Source: Brenneria izadpanahii
GTDB lineage: Bacteria > Pseudomonadota > Gammaproteobacteria > Enterobacterales > Enterobacteriaceae
Reading direction: 5' to 3'
Assembly: GCF_017569925.1 (NCBI RefSeq)
Contig: NZ_CP050854.1
Span: 4,464,001-4,528,000, forward strand
Length of the DNA stretch: 64,000 nucleotides
A program made the position numbers and the translations under genes. Of the stretch, positions 56,689 to 64,000 are shown piece by piece; position 1 is the first letter of the stretch, and each line of letters begins with the position of its first letter. A model generated the notes under the pieces. The model was not told the DNA's origin. It saw nothing but the letters and a program-made list of their open reading frames with translations, and did no database searches.

Positions 56689-57714
56689 TTAACTCGCTTT
56701 ATTATCAGATAGCGTCATGACAGATTCGTTCTCAACGATTTTATGAGGAACGACGAATTTTACGCCGTGAGACTTTCTGCCGTTTACCTGATCAATAACA
56801 TATTTCAAACTGTACTTAGCTAGCAAATCAATATTGATATCAATGTTTGTTATGTATGGATGAGCTAAAGTAGAAAAGATTGTATTATTAAAACTAATAA
56901 CTGAAATATTTTGAGGAACAGCGTATCCAAGAGCACTAATATGCTGGATAACTTTAAATGCCAATAAGTCTTCAATAATTACCGCAGCGGTTATTTTCGA
57001 TTGCTTTAACACTGATTCAAGATAAAAAAAATCTTCTGCACTCTCAATATTTATTGCATCGAATGGTTTGAGATTTGCCATGATCATTGCTTTTTGATAA
57101 CCAAAAAAACGTTCGAAATGAACATTTTCCTTTATCCTATTGGTTATAAATATAATTTTTTCATGCTTGTTTTTAATAAGATAATTAGTCGCATCCTTAC
57201 CTAATAATTGATTATCGTTGTCAACATATGTAATCTTATTCTCGTTTTCACAAGGCAGGCCAACTAGACTAAACTTTAATTTATTTTTATATAAATAGTC
57301 TATTATTGGATCCTCTACGTTAGAATATAACAAAATAAAACCATCTACTTGTTTTTGCGCATGCATTCTTTTTACATTAGACAATAGATCATCGAAGTTT
57401 TTTGATATAGCCAACGCAATAGAAAGGCCGAAAATTTGCGCTTCTTGATTGATTGATTCAATGATTTCTAAAAAAAAAGGAATGCTCATTTCTTCTCTTG
57501 ACTTTAAAGGTGGAAGAATTACAGCGATTGAGTTTGCTTTTCCTTTCCCCAGATTTCTTGCTGTAGAATTAGGCGTATAACCCAGTTCTCGCATGACCTT
57601 GTTAACTTTTTCTTTAGTTTTTTCTGAAATACTGGCGCTATTATTAATTACCCTGGATACAGTTGATGTGGCTACGCCTGACTTTTCCGCTACATCTTTG
57701 ATCGTTATCCCCAT
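56689..57714 (-). CDS. LacI family transcriptional regulator
   Basis: A 341-aa regulator. The HTH and hinge are ITIKDVAEKSGVATSTVSRVINNSASISEKTKEKVNKVMRELGYTPNSTARNLGKG, followed by a sugar-binding domain. It is AT-rich (many Lys, Asn and Ile codons) unlike the backbone genes, and MalR-like in style. It is divergent from the PTS operon, whose intergenic region carries a LacI-family operator, so it is probably the local repressor responding to the transported sugar or its phosphate. Confidence 0.88.
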   Translation of the reverse strand: MGITIKDVAEKSGVATSTVSRVINNSASISEKTKEKVNKVMRELGYTPNSTARNLGKGKANSIAVILPPLKSREEMSIPFFLEIIESINQEAQIFGLSIALAISKNFDDLLSNVKRMHAQKQVDGFILLYSNVEDPIIDYLYKNKLKFSLVGLPCENENKITYVDNDNQLLGKDATNYLIKNKHEKIIFITNRIKENVHFERFFGYQKAMIMANLKPFDAINIESAEDFFYLESVLKQSKITAAVIIEDLLAFKVIQHISALGYAVPQNISVISFNNTIFSTLAHPYITNIDINIDLLAKYSLKYVIDQVNGRKSHGVKFVVPHKIVENESVMTLSDNKAS

Positions 57715-57883
57715 GTAAAAATTTCTCCCAGAGTAAATATTTCACTTTCAGAATTCATCTAACACATAAGCCAAACTTAAACCATGTTGTCAGCAAGGTA
57801 AAGCCATTAAATAAATAATTAAAAATCAATGCATTATGTGAGCGCATGATGCCTATGGCAAAACCTGACGGTTAGATTAAATA

Positions 57884-57899
57884 TGTGATAGGTCTCACA
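57884..57899 (+). promoter_or_regulatory. CRP site upstream of the PTS operon
   Basis: TGTGA-TAGGTC-TCACA, a perfect CRP core, in the 314-bp gap between the LacI-type gene and the PTS IIB gene. It predicts catabolite control of the operon. Confidence 0.7.
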
Positions 57900-57950
57900 T
57901 TAATCAAAGCTACTGCTTTACCAAAAGTAGCACAAGGATTAACACTTTAT

Positions 57951-57962
57951 GCAAGCGGTTGC
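57951..57962 (+). promoter_or_regulatory. LacI-family operator
   Basis: GCAAGCGGTTGC, a match to the GCAAnCGnTTGC-type palindrome bound by LacI/MalR/CcpA-family repressors, 66 bp before the IIB start. It is extended to TGCAA/TTGCA arms. Confidence 0.65.
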
Positions 57963-58028
57963 ACAATAATTGCGTAAATTGCACAGTAACATTTTTTAAA
58001 TCAATTCGTTATCACTAGGAGAAAAATC

Positions 58029-58505
58029 ATGGGCGTCGTGTTAGCAAGAATTGACCAGCGTTTGATACATGGCATCGTCGTTACACAGTGGGCGGGTTTT
58101 ACCAAAGCAAAAAGGTTAATGGTTGTAGATGATGAAATAAGCCATGACGAAACGCAAAAAGAAGTCATGAGAATGAGTAAGCCGGTAGGTACCAATATGT
58201 CAATTATCGATACGGCTACGGCAATTACTAATTTCAATAATGGAAAATATGATGACCATAACGTTCTTTTAATCGTCAACAGCCCGGAAACATTGTTGAG
58301 GCTGGTTAACGGCGGCGTCAAAATCCCAAAAGTAAATATAGGTATTATCTTTGATGGCGAAGACAAAACCACGCTCAAAAAAATGGTTTCAGTAAATAAA
58401 AAAGAAACAGATGACTTAAAAGAATTATCGTCAAAAGGTATACCGGTTACTTTCCATTTTGTGCCTAATGATGTTGAAGAGCCATTAGAAACTTATATTA
58501 AATAA
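58029..58505 (+). CDS. PTS system, mannose-family IIB component
   Basis: A 158-aa IIB protein. The phosphorylated His is in the signature RIDQRLIHGIVVTQW near residue 15. It accepts phosphate from IIA and passes it to the incoming sugar. AGGAG lies 8 nt before the ATG. It is first in the operon IIB-IIC-IID-IIA-glucosidase. Confidence 0.93.
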   Translation: MGVVLARIDQRLIHGIVVTQWAGFTKAKRLMVVDDEISHDETQKEVMRMSKPVGTNMSIIDTATAITNFNNGKYDDHNVLLIVNSPETLLRLVNGGVKIPKVNIGIIFDGEDKTTLKKMVSVNKKETDDLKELSSKGIPVTFHFVPNDVEEPLETYIK

Positions 58506-58515
58506 GGTAAAGAAA

Positions 58516-59319
58516 ATGGAAATCATTCAGGCAATATTGATAATAGCGCTCGCCTTTTGGATTGTTATCGATCAACAAGGATTATGTATCAGCACCTGGT
58601 TTCCAATAATGGTTGCGTTCTTTACCGGACTCATCATGGGAGATATGACAACCGCCATGATGATTGGCGGCACCTTTCAGCTAATGGCCCTGGGGGTGGC
58701 GAATATAGGAGGGTCATCCATTCCCAATTGGGGTTTAGCGACTTTAGTGGGCATCTATATCGCCATTAAATCGACAAATAATATTGAAGAGGCGAAGGCA
58801 ATAGCATTAGCCGTTGGTGTCCCGGTTGGTATGCTAGGTATTCAGCTAGATGTATTAGCGAAAATTTTGAATACATACATTGCGAATGCAGCACAGAAAG
58901 CGGCAAATAGAAAACAATATAAGAAGATGAACTTAATATTCTGGGGCGGACCGTTAATTTTTGGATTATCCACTGCCATCCCAACCACATTATGCGTAAT
59001 CTTCGGAGACAAAATTGTCAAACTGATTCTGTCCGTCGTTCCTCAGTGGTTTACTGATGGGCTATCGATAGCAGGAAATATGTTACCCGCCGTGGGTATA
59101 GCATTGCTGTTACACGTCATGCCGGTGAAAAAATATTTAACGATGCTATTAATTGGCTTCGTTGTCTCAGCTTATTTGAAACTTCCTATTTTGGGGATTT
59201 CAATATTAGGTTTCGCTTTCGCATATTATTATTTCATCAACAAAATGGCAGAACCTAATCATAAACTGGCTAATGCCGAGAGCGCTCAACAGATTGAAGG
59301 GGATGACTTTGATGAATGA
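58516..59319 (+). CDS. PTS system, mannose-family IIC component
   Basis: A 267-aa membrane subunit of the Man/Aga/Sor PTS family. The typical N-terminal block is QGLCISTWFPIMVAFFTGLIMGDMTTAMMIGGTFQLMALGVANIGGSSIPN. It ends with an acidic tail overlapping the start of IID by 8 bp. Confidence 0.93.
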   Translation: MEIIQAILIIALAFWIVIDQQGLCISTWFPIMVAFFTGLIMGDMTTAMMIGGTFQLMALGVANIGGSSIPNWGLATLVGIYIAIKSTNNIEEAKAIALAVGVPVGMLGIQLDVLAKILNTYIANAAQKAANRKQYKKMNLIFWGGPLIFGLSTAIPTTLCVIFGDKIVKLILSVVPQWFTDGLSIAGNMLPAVGIALLLHVMPVKKYLTMLLIGFVVSAYLKLPILGISILGFAFAYYYFINKMAEPNHKLANAESAQQIEGDDFDE

Positions 59320-60154
59320 CTTATCAGATTCCAATTTGGAAAACTCAGAAAAAAAAGAAATAGTTTTAACTAAAGGAGATATAAACAAGGCTGCTCTACG
59401 CTATATGTTTATGGCTTGTAATACCTTCAATTATCAAACACAGCAAGGCCCAGCTGTGGTTTACGGATTGCATAAATCATTAAGGAAAATTTATAAAAAT
59501 GACGATGACTACAATGCATCGCTAAATAATCATTTTAAATATTTCAACACGACAACCTGGATGGCTAACTTATTGTTAGGCGCAAGCCTGGCGATGGAAG
59601 AAAAGGATGGCAAATCCTCTTTAAATGCGGTGCAAGCCTTCAAGACCGGGATGATGGGGCCATTAGCAGGTATCGGCGATACTCTGGTTTGGGTTTTATA
59701 TCCTACGATTATGGGCTCTATCGCTGCCTATATGGGATTAGAGGGCAGCCCGGTTGGGGCGATTATCTGGCTCTGCCTTAACCTATTGTTTTTGTTTTTT
59801 CGCTTTAAGTTATTCCATATCGGATATGACTCTGGTTTGAAGCTCGTTACGGCGTTGGGCAATAAATTGACCGTATTTACTGAAGCGGCATCAATAATGG
59901 GTTTGACAGTTGTTGGGGCGTTAATCCCTGCCGTTGTAAAAGTTAATGTTGGATTAAGCTTTGCTTCAGGGGAAATATCATTACCTATCCAGTCAGAAAT
60001 ATTAGATAAAATCATGCCTTCTTTGCTTCCGGCTGGATTGACACTGATTATTTATAAAATGATATCATCTAAAAAAATAAGCATCATAAATATAATATTT
60101 TTGGTTATAGGTGTTTCTTTAATATTATCCTATTTTGGTGTTTTGAAAATTTAG
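59312..60154 (+). CDS. PTS system, mannose-family IID component
   Basis: A 280-aa IID subunit with the family signature FNYQTQQGPAVVYGLHKSLRKIY, the MGPLAGIGDTLVW loop, and C-terminal TM segments. I chose the ATG at 59312, about 9 nt after AAGGGG; a longer frame from 59273 overlaps IIC further without a ribosome binding site. With IIC it forms the sugar channel. Confidence 0.92.
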   Translation: MNDLSDSNLENSEKKEIVLTKGDINKAALRYMFMACNTFNYQTQQGPAVVYGLHKSLRKIYKNDDDYNASLNNHFKYFNTTTWMANLLLGASLAMEEKDGKSSLNAVQAFKTGMMGPLAGIGDTLVWVLYPTIMGSIAAYMGLEGSPVGAIIWLCLNLLFLFFRFKLFHIGYDSGLKLVTALGNKLTVFTEAASIMGLTVVGALIPAVVKVNVGLSFASGEISLPIQSEILDKIMPSLLPAGLTLIIYKMISSKKISIINIIFLVIGVSLILSYFGVLKI

Positions 60155-60164
60155 AGGAAAAAAC

Positions 60165-60590
60165 ATGAGAAAGATTATTATAGCGACTCACCATCGTTTA
60201 GCAGAAGGGATGAAAGATACTGTAAAGTATATACTGCCGGACGTAGGTGAGATTATTGCTATTTCAGCATATTTAACAAACACACCGATTGAAGAAGAAA
60301 TTTCGTCTGTATTAGATGGTATCAACTACCAAGAAGATGAAGTCATTGTTTTTACAGATATGTTGGGTGGCTCGGTTAATCAGGGATTTTCTAAATATCT
60401 AAAAAACAAAAACCTTCATATCATGACAGGCGTTAATTTACCCGTCGTCATGGCAATTTTATGTGAGCTTGAAGAGAGTTTCATTAGCCCGGATACCATC
60501 AGAGAAGCGGTAAATTACTCCAGAGAGCAGTTGATTTATGTGAATGATTTTATGGCTGAGCAATCTACTCATGATGAAGGGGACGAGTGA
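60165..60590 (+). CDS. PTS system, mannose-family IIA component
   Basis: A 141-aa IIA protein. The active-site His is in IIIATHHRLAEGMKDTV near residue 10, and the TDMLGGSVNQ block is typical of the EIIA-Man fold. It is phosphorylated by HPr. Its stop overlaps the start of the glucosidase gene by one base (TGATG). Confidence 0.92.
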   Translation: MRKIIIATHHRLAEGMKDTVKYILPDVGEIIAISAYLTNTPIEEEISSVLDGINYQEDEVIVFTDMLGGSVNQGFSKYLKNKNLHIMTGVNLPVVMAILCELEESFISPDTIREAVNYSREQLIYVNDFMAEQSTHDEGDE

Positions 60591-62269
60591 TGAGTAAGGA
60601 TTGGTGGAAAAAAAGTGTCGTATACCAAGTATACCCTCAAAGTTTTAAAGACTCGAATGGAGATGGCATTGGCGATTTAGCGGGCTTAAATGAAAAATTA
60701 CCCTATATAAATAAATTAGGCGCCGATGTCATATGGTTAAATCCCATATATGAGTCTCCCCTTATTGATAATGGCTATGACATTTCTGATTATTATAAGA
60801 TCAATCCAGTCTTTGGAACTTTGGATGACTTTAAATCATTATTGAAATCCGCGCACGATTTAAATATAAAAATCATTATGGATTTGGTTGTAAATCACAC
60901 CAGCGACCAGCATCATTGGTTTCAGGAGTCAATGAAAAGTAAGACCAATCCCTATGCTGATTTTTATATCTGGAAAGATCCACAAGAAGATGGCTCTCCG
61001 CCGACCAATTGGGGAGCTACTTTCGGCGGCTCTGCCTGGGAGTATGTTCCCAGCCGTAACCAATATTATTTACATCTGTTTGCTAAAGAACAGCCGGACC
61101 TAAACTGGGAAAACCCTGTGGTAAGGCATGAAGTTTATAACATCATGAAATATTGGCTGGATATAGGTATAGACGGCTTCAGGATGGACGTAATTAGCTT
61201 AATTAGTAAAGATCAACGCTATCCAAACGCGCCAAAAGGTGCGGTTTATAGTAAATCTTACTACATAGGCGCTTCAAATGGTCCGCGGGTGCATGAGTTT
61301 TTACAAGAAATGAATCGTGAGGTTTTAAGTAAATATGATTGCATGACCGTGGGTGAAACCCCGAACACAAATAGCACCCAGGCTCTATTATATACTCAAT
61401 CAGATCATAACGAGCTTAATATGATTTTTCAATTTGACCATATGCATTTAGATTATGGTAAATATGGGAAATTTTCTGATATCCGATTTAAGATGAGCGA
61501 TCTCAGAGCCACAATGACGGAATGGCAACAGAAGCTGGATACGGGCTGGAATTCATTATACTGGAGTAACCATGACCAACCCAGAGCGGTATCCAGATTC
61601 GGCAATGATGATCGCTATAGGGTAGAGTCAGCAAAAATGCTGGGCACATTATTGCACATGATGAAAGGTACGCCTTATATTTATCAGGGGGAGGAGTTAG
61701 CCATGCGTAATGTTAATTTCTCCTCAATGGATAAGTATAAAGATATTGAAACCTTATCTGTGTTTAATAGTTTTAAACGCGAAAACCTTAATGACGATTA
61801 TATAAAGAAGGCCATCTATTTAAAATCCAGAGATAATGCCCGTGTGCCGATGCCATGGGATGCGACTGAAAAATCCGGTTTTACCGACGGTACGCCATGG
61901 CTTGATTTTTCACCAGATAATAAACTTATTAATGTCCAAAACACATTGAATGACAAAGACTCAGTATTTTATCACTACAAAAAATTAATTAAAATAAGGA
62001 AACAGTATCCTGTCGTTGTTGAGGGTAAATATGAATTAATTAATGATACGGACTCTGATGTCTATGGATACATAAGAATTTTAGTCAATAAAACCTTGAT
62101 TGTGATTTGTTCTTTTTCAGAAAAGAAAGTCAATTATTCCTTACCTGAAAATTTAGCAAACAGCAAGGCAACGCTGCTATTATCTAATTATTCAGACTCA
62201 TCGGACGTTATCACTCCTAACATTGAATTACGGCCCTATGAGGCATTGATTTATTACAGCGAAATGTGA
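60590..62269 (+). CDS. GH13 alpha-glucosidase (oligo-1,6-glucosidase-like)
   Basis: A 559-aa cytoplasmic GH13 enzyme with N-terminal WWKKSVVYQVYPQSFKDSNGDGIGDL. Catalytic residues: nucleophile Asp in GFRMDVISL, acid/base Glu in MTVGETPN and stabiliser Asp in WSNHDQPR. Length and motifs fit subfamily 31 (oligo-1,6-glucosidase, alpha-glucosidase, sucrose isomerase). The residue after the nucleophile is Val, which in this subfamily is associated with alpha-1,6 preference (isomaltose type); sucrose isomerases have Thr there. It is probably the hydrolase for the sugar brought in by the PTS encoded upstream. AAGGGG precedes the ATG. Whether it accepts a phosphorylated disaccharide is unknown. Confidence 0.9.
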   Translation: MSKDWWKKSVVYQVYPQSFKDSNGDGIGDLAGLNEKLPYINKLGADVIWLNPIYESPLIDNGYDISDYYKINPVFGTLDDFKSLLKSAHDLNIKIIMDLVVNHTSDQHHWFQESMKSKTNPYADFYIWKDPQEDGSPPTNWGATFGGSAWEYVPSRNQYYLHLFAKEQPDLNWENPVVRHEVYNIMKYWLDIGIDGFRMDVISLISKDQRYPNAPKGAVYSKSYYIGASNGPRVHEFLQEMNREVLSKYDCMTVGETPNTNSTQALLYTQSDHNELNMIFQFDHMHLDYGKYGKFSDIRFKMSDLRATMTEWQQKLDTGWNSLYWSNHDQPRAVSRFGNDDRYRVESAKMLGTLLHMMKGTPYIYQGEELAMRNVNFSSMDKYKDIETLSVFNSFKRENLNDDYIKKAIYLKSRDNARVPMPWDATEKSGFTDGTPWLDFSPDNKLINVQNTLNDKDSVFYHYKKLIKIRKQYPVVVEGKYELINDTDSDVYGYIRILVNKTLIVICSFSEKKVNYSLPENLANSKATLLLSNYSDSSDVITPNIELRPYEALIYYSEM

Positions 62270-62338
62270 ATAAAGCAACAGGGATGCGAATGCATCCCTG
62301 AGATTGTCGAGATTATTTCGCGCCTTCCGCCGTTGCCG
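62269..62338. repeat. direct repeat flanking the sugar island, right copy
   Basis: Partner of 56351-56420. It includes the hairpin GGGATGC-GAAT-GCATCCC (62281-62298), which lies between the convergent glucosidase and eptC genes and probably terminates both. It then continues into the last codons of eptC. Confidence 0.75.
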
Positions 62339-64000
62339 GCAGATCGTCAAACGTGCGCAACGCTTTTTTATCATCAGGATTGCCGATCCAACGTTCGGTC
62401 TGTTTGAACGCCGGATTGACCAGACTCTTTGACGGTTCATAGAAGTCGTAACTTAATCCCGCCAAATCAGACCAGGTATGAATCAAATGGGCGCTGCTGT
62501 ACTTGCGTTCAACATAGGGCGCATAGTCGGCATTATGATTTTTCCGCCATTCCGGCGACATCCAGACGAAAAAAGGAATGGTGTACATCGCCCGGGTGGG
62601 AGCCGCTTCATTGCGCCCCAGAATATTATGCGGCGGCGTTTCATAAACATCTTCGCCATGATCGGAGAAGTAAAGCAAAAAGCCATTGGGTTTATGTTGC
62701 GCAAACAGGTTAATCAAACTGGAAACGATATAGTCGTTATACAATTCCGCATTGTCATAATGATTGTAGACGTCTTTATCGCTTACCTCGGCGGGCACGC
62801 CGGCGAAATCATTGAACTTATCGAAATCTTCCGGATAGCGGTATTTATAGTTCATGTGCGTTCCCAATAAATGAACGACAATAAATTTCTTCTGCGCCGG
62901 ATCGGACATCACCTCCTCGAACGGCGCCAGCACCACATCATCATACTGCCGGGCGCTCTGGGTCCGCTGGTTGTTCAGATAAAACTGCTTATCCGTCTGC
63001 TGTGAAAAAACCGTCAGCATGGTATTACGTTTGGTCATCGTTTGCTGGTTGGTGATCCAGAACGTTTTATATCCTGCCTGCTTCATCAAATTCATCAGCG
63101 AGGGCTTGCTCAGATACAGGTCCGGGTTCAGTTCGTCGGCAAAGGTTAGCGCCTGTTGCAGAATTTCTATGGTGTAAGGGCGTGATGTCACCACATCTTT
63201 AAATACCACCAGATTCGGATCGGACTGGCTCAAGGCATCCAGACGCGGCGTGGTGGCCCGGCTATAACCATACAGGCTCATCCGGCTGCGGGTGGTCGAC
63301 TCGCCGATAACCATCACCAGCGTACGCGGCGTATCGCCATTGGCATCTTTAAGATTCGCCAGCGGCGGCAGCGCCGCATTTTGCTGCAGCATCGTCTCCA
63401 TACAGCTCAGCTGCTGATGATATTCCAGATAACTGCTCAGAAATTGCCAGGGCGCCGTTGTTCCCATCCTCTCAGCCAGATATCCAACGGTATCGTCCAG
63501 AGAGATTTTCTCAACGATCATCTTTTTATAAACGGGAATGCCAAAAAGGCCGGTGACGATTAATAAAGAGACGATAGTTCTATACCGGATAGACAAATAG
63601 ACCGGACGCACCTTTGTCCATAAGAAAAAAGCCGCCGCGGTATAAGCCAACAATATTCCAATCACCTTCAGACTAAAATACTGGCTCATATATTCGCCGG
63701 CTTCTGTCGCATTCGACTCGAACATCACAAATAGAACGCTTTGCGAAAACTCTTGCTTATAAATCGAATAATAACCAAGCGCAACAACCGAAGAGGCCCA
63801 AAGAACAATGCCTAATACGGCGGTAATGATTCGAGTACGGCGTGGAAATAGAAATACCGGCACCAGCCAGAACAAACTGAAAAGCAACGAATCTCTTAAT
63901 CCATTAAAGCCGCTGTGGCCGCTTAATAAAATTGATAATTGCAATACACAGGAGAAATACCAAAAAAACAGCAAAAGCCATCCTAACGCTCTCCAACTGA
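62313..64000 (-). CDS. eptC: phosphoethanolamine transferase EptC/CptA-like (5' end beyond window)
   Basis: An inner-membrane phosphoethanolamine transferase (LPS core heptose type; E. coli EptC, also called CptA or YijP, 577 aa). In-frame codons continue to the window edge (SWRALGWLLLFFWYF...), so about 15 N-terminal residues lie outside; the TTG at 63974 is not the start. There are five TM segments, then a periplasmic sulfatase-fold domain with the nucleophilic Thr in VMVIGESTTRSRMSLYGY, DVVTSRPYTIEILQQALTF, and metal-site residues in VVHLLGTHMNYKYRYP and YFSDHGEDVYETPPH. The C-terminal ten codons are duplicated at 56396-56428. Confidence 0.93.
   Translation of the reverse strand, partial: SWRALGWLLLFFWYFSCVLQLSILLSGHSGFNGLRDSLLFSLFWLVPVFLFPRRTRIITAVLGIVLWASSVVALGYYSIYKQEFSQSVLFVMFESNATEAGEYMSQYFSLKVIGILLAYTAAAFFLWTKVRPVYLSIRYRTIVSLLIVTGLFGIPVYKKMIVEKISLDDTVGYLAERMGTTAPWQFLSSYLEYHQQLSCMETMLQQNAALPPLANLKDANGDTPRTLVMVIGESTTRSRMSLYGYSRATTPRLDALSQSDPNLVVFKDVVTSRPYTIEILQQALTFADELNPDLYLSKPSLMNLMKQAGYKTFWITNQQTMTKRNTMLTVFSQQTDKQFYLNNQRTQSARQYDDVVLAPFEEVMSDPAQKKFIVVHLLGTHMNYKYRYPEDFDKFNDFAGVPAEVSDKDVYNHYDNAELYNDYIVSSLINLFAQHKPNGFLLYFSDHGEDVYETPPHNILGRNEAAPTRAMYTIPFFVWMSPEWRKNHNADYAPYVERKYSSAHLIHTWSDLAGLSYDFYEPSKSLVNPAFKQTERWIGNPDDKKALRTFDDLPATAEGAK

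Noticed and set aside
60590..62269. Sucrose isomerase
   Set aside because: The residue after the catalytic nucleophile is Val rather than the Thr found in sucrose isomerases, and the RLDRD-type product-specificity motif is absent.

Overview
The window is chromosomal DNA of an enterobacterium (Enterobacterales), most likely of the Pectobacteriaceae (Brenneria, Pectobacterium, Dickeya or Lonsdalea type). This rests on close protein similarity and E. coli-like local gene order (recJ-dsbC-xerD, ygfX-sdhE-ygfZ-trhA, gcvTHP, rsmC-holD-rimI, deoCABD, yhbQ/yhbS/ubiT/ubiUV/yhbW), with these blocks joined differently from E. coli and separated by accessory cassettes. The genus is an inference.

1-10.9 kb: recJ, dsbC and xerD, then a cassette that splits the normally adjacent xerD/fldB pair. 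The cassette holds a YhjE-type transporter and an array of one DUF3289 gene and three DUF943 genes, with remnants of the DUF3289 3' end between the copies. fldB, rlmF, ygfX and sdhE follow. 10.9-18.8 kb: ygfZ, trhA, an HD hydrolase, and a five-gene operon joining an Ugp-like ABC importer to a GpdQ-type glycerophosphodiesterase, preceded by three tandem 11-bp PhoB-box units. 18.8-29.1 kb: glycine cleavage operon gcvTHP with a strong terminator-like hairpin between gcvH and gcvP, an alpha/beta hydrolase, and the acetoin genes budAB with divergent budR.

29.2-34.1 kb: Fur-box-preceded yjjZ, three tRNA-Leu(CAG) genes, a LysR regulator/aldo-keto reductase pair, rsmC, holD and rimI. 34.1-41.7 kb: a FecI/FecR/TonB-receptor iron-uptake locus with a SbmA/BacA-type ABC transporter. 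Between fecR and the receptor lies a two-gene toxin-immunity-like cassette (bacterial RNase A-like domain plus a CdiI-like protein), flanked by a 31-bp direct repeat that copies the end of fecR. 41.8-48.0 kb: deoCABD with a deoP2-like CRP/CytR promoter, then the Ni/Co efflux pair dmeF/dmeR with recognisable operators.

48.1-56.4 kb: yhbQ, yhbS, the O2-independent ubiquinone genes ubiT/ubiU/ubiV, a HlyD plus two ABC-2 permease operon without an ATPase, and yhbW. 56.4-62.3 kb: an AT-rich sugar island (LacI regulator, mannose-family PTS IIB-IIC-IID-IIA, GH13 alpha-glucosidase) between yhbW and eptC, bounded by a roughly 70-bp direct repeat that includes a copy of the eptC 3' end. The window ends inside eptC.

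The most interesting material is at the accessory junctions. In three places a cassette is flanked or interspersed by duplicated 3' ends of the neighbouring gene, which suggests a common mode of cassette acquisition or amplification.
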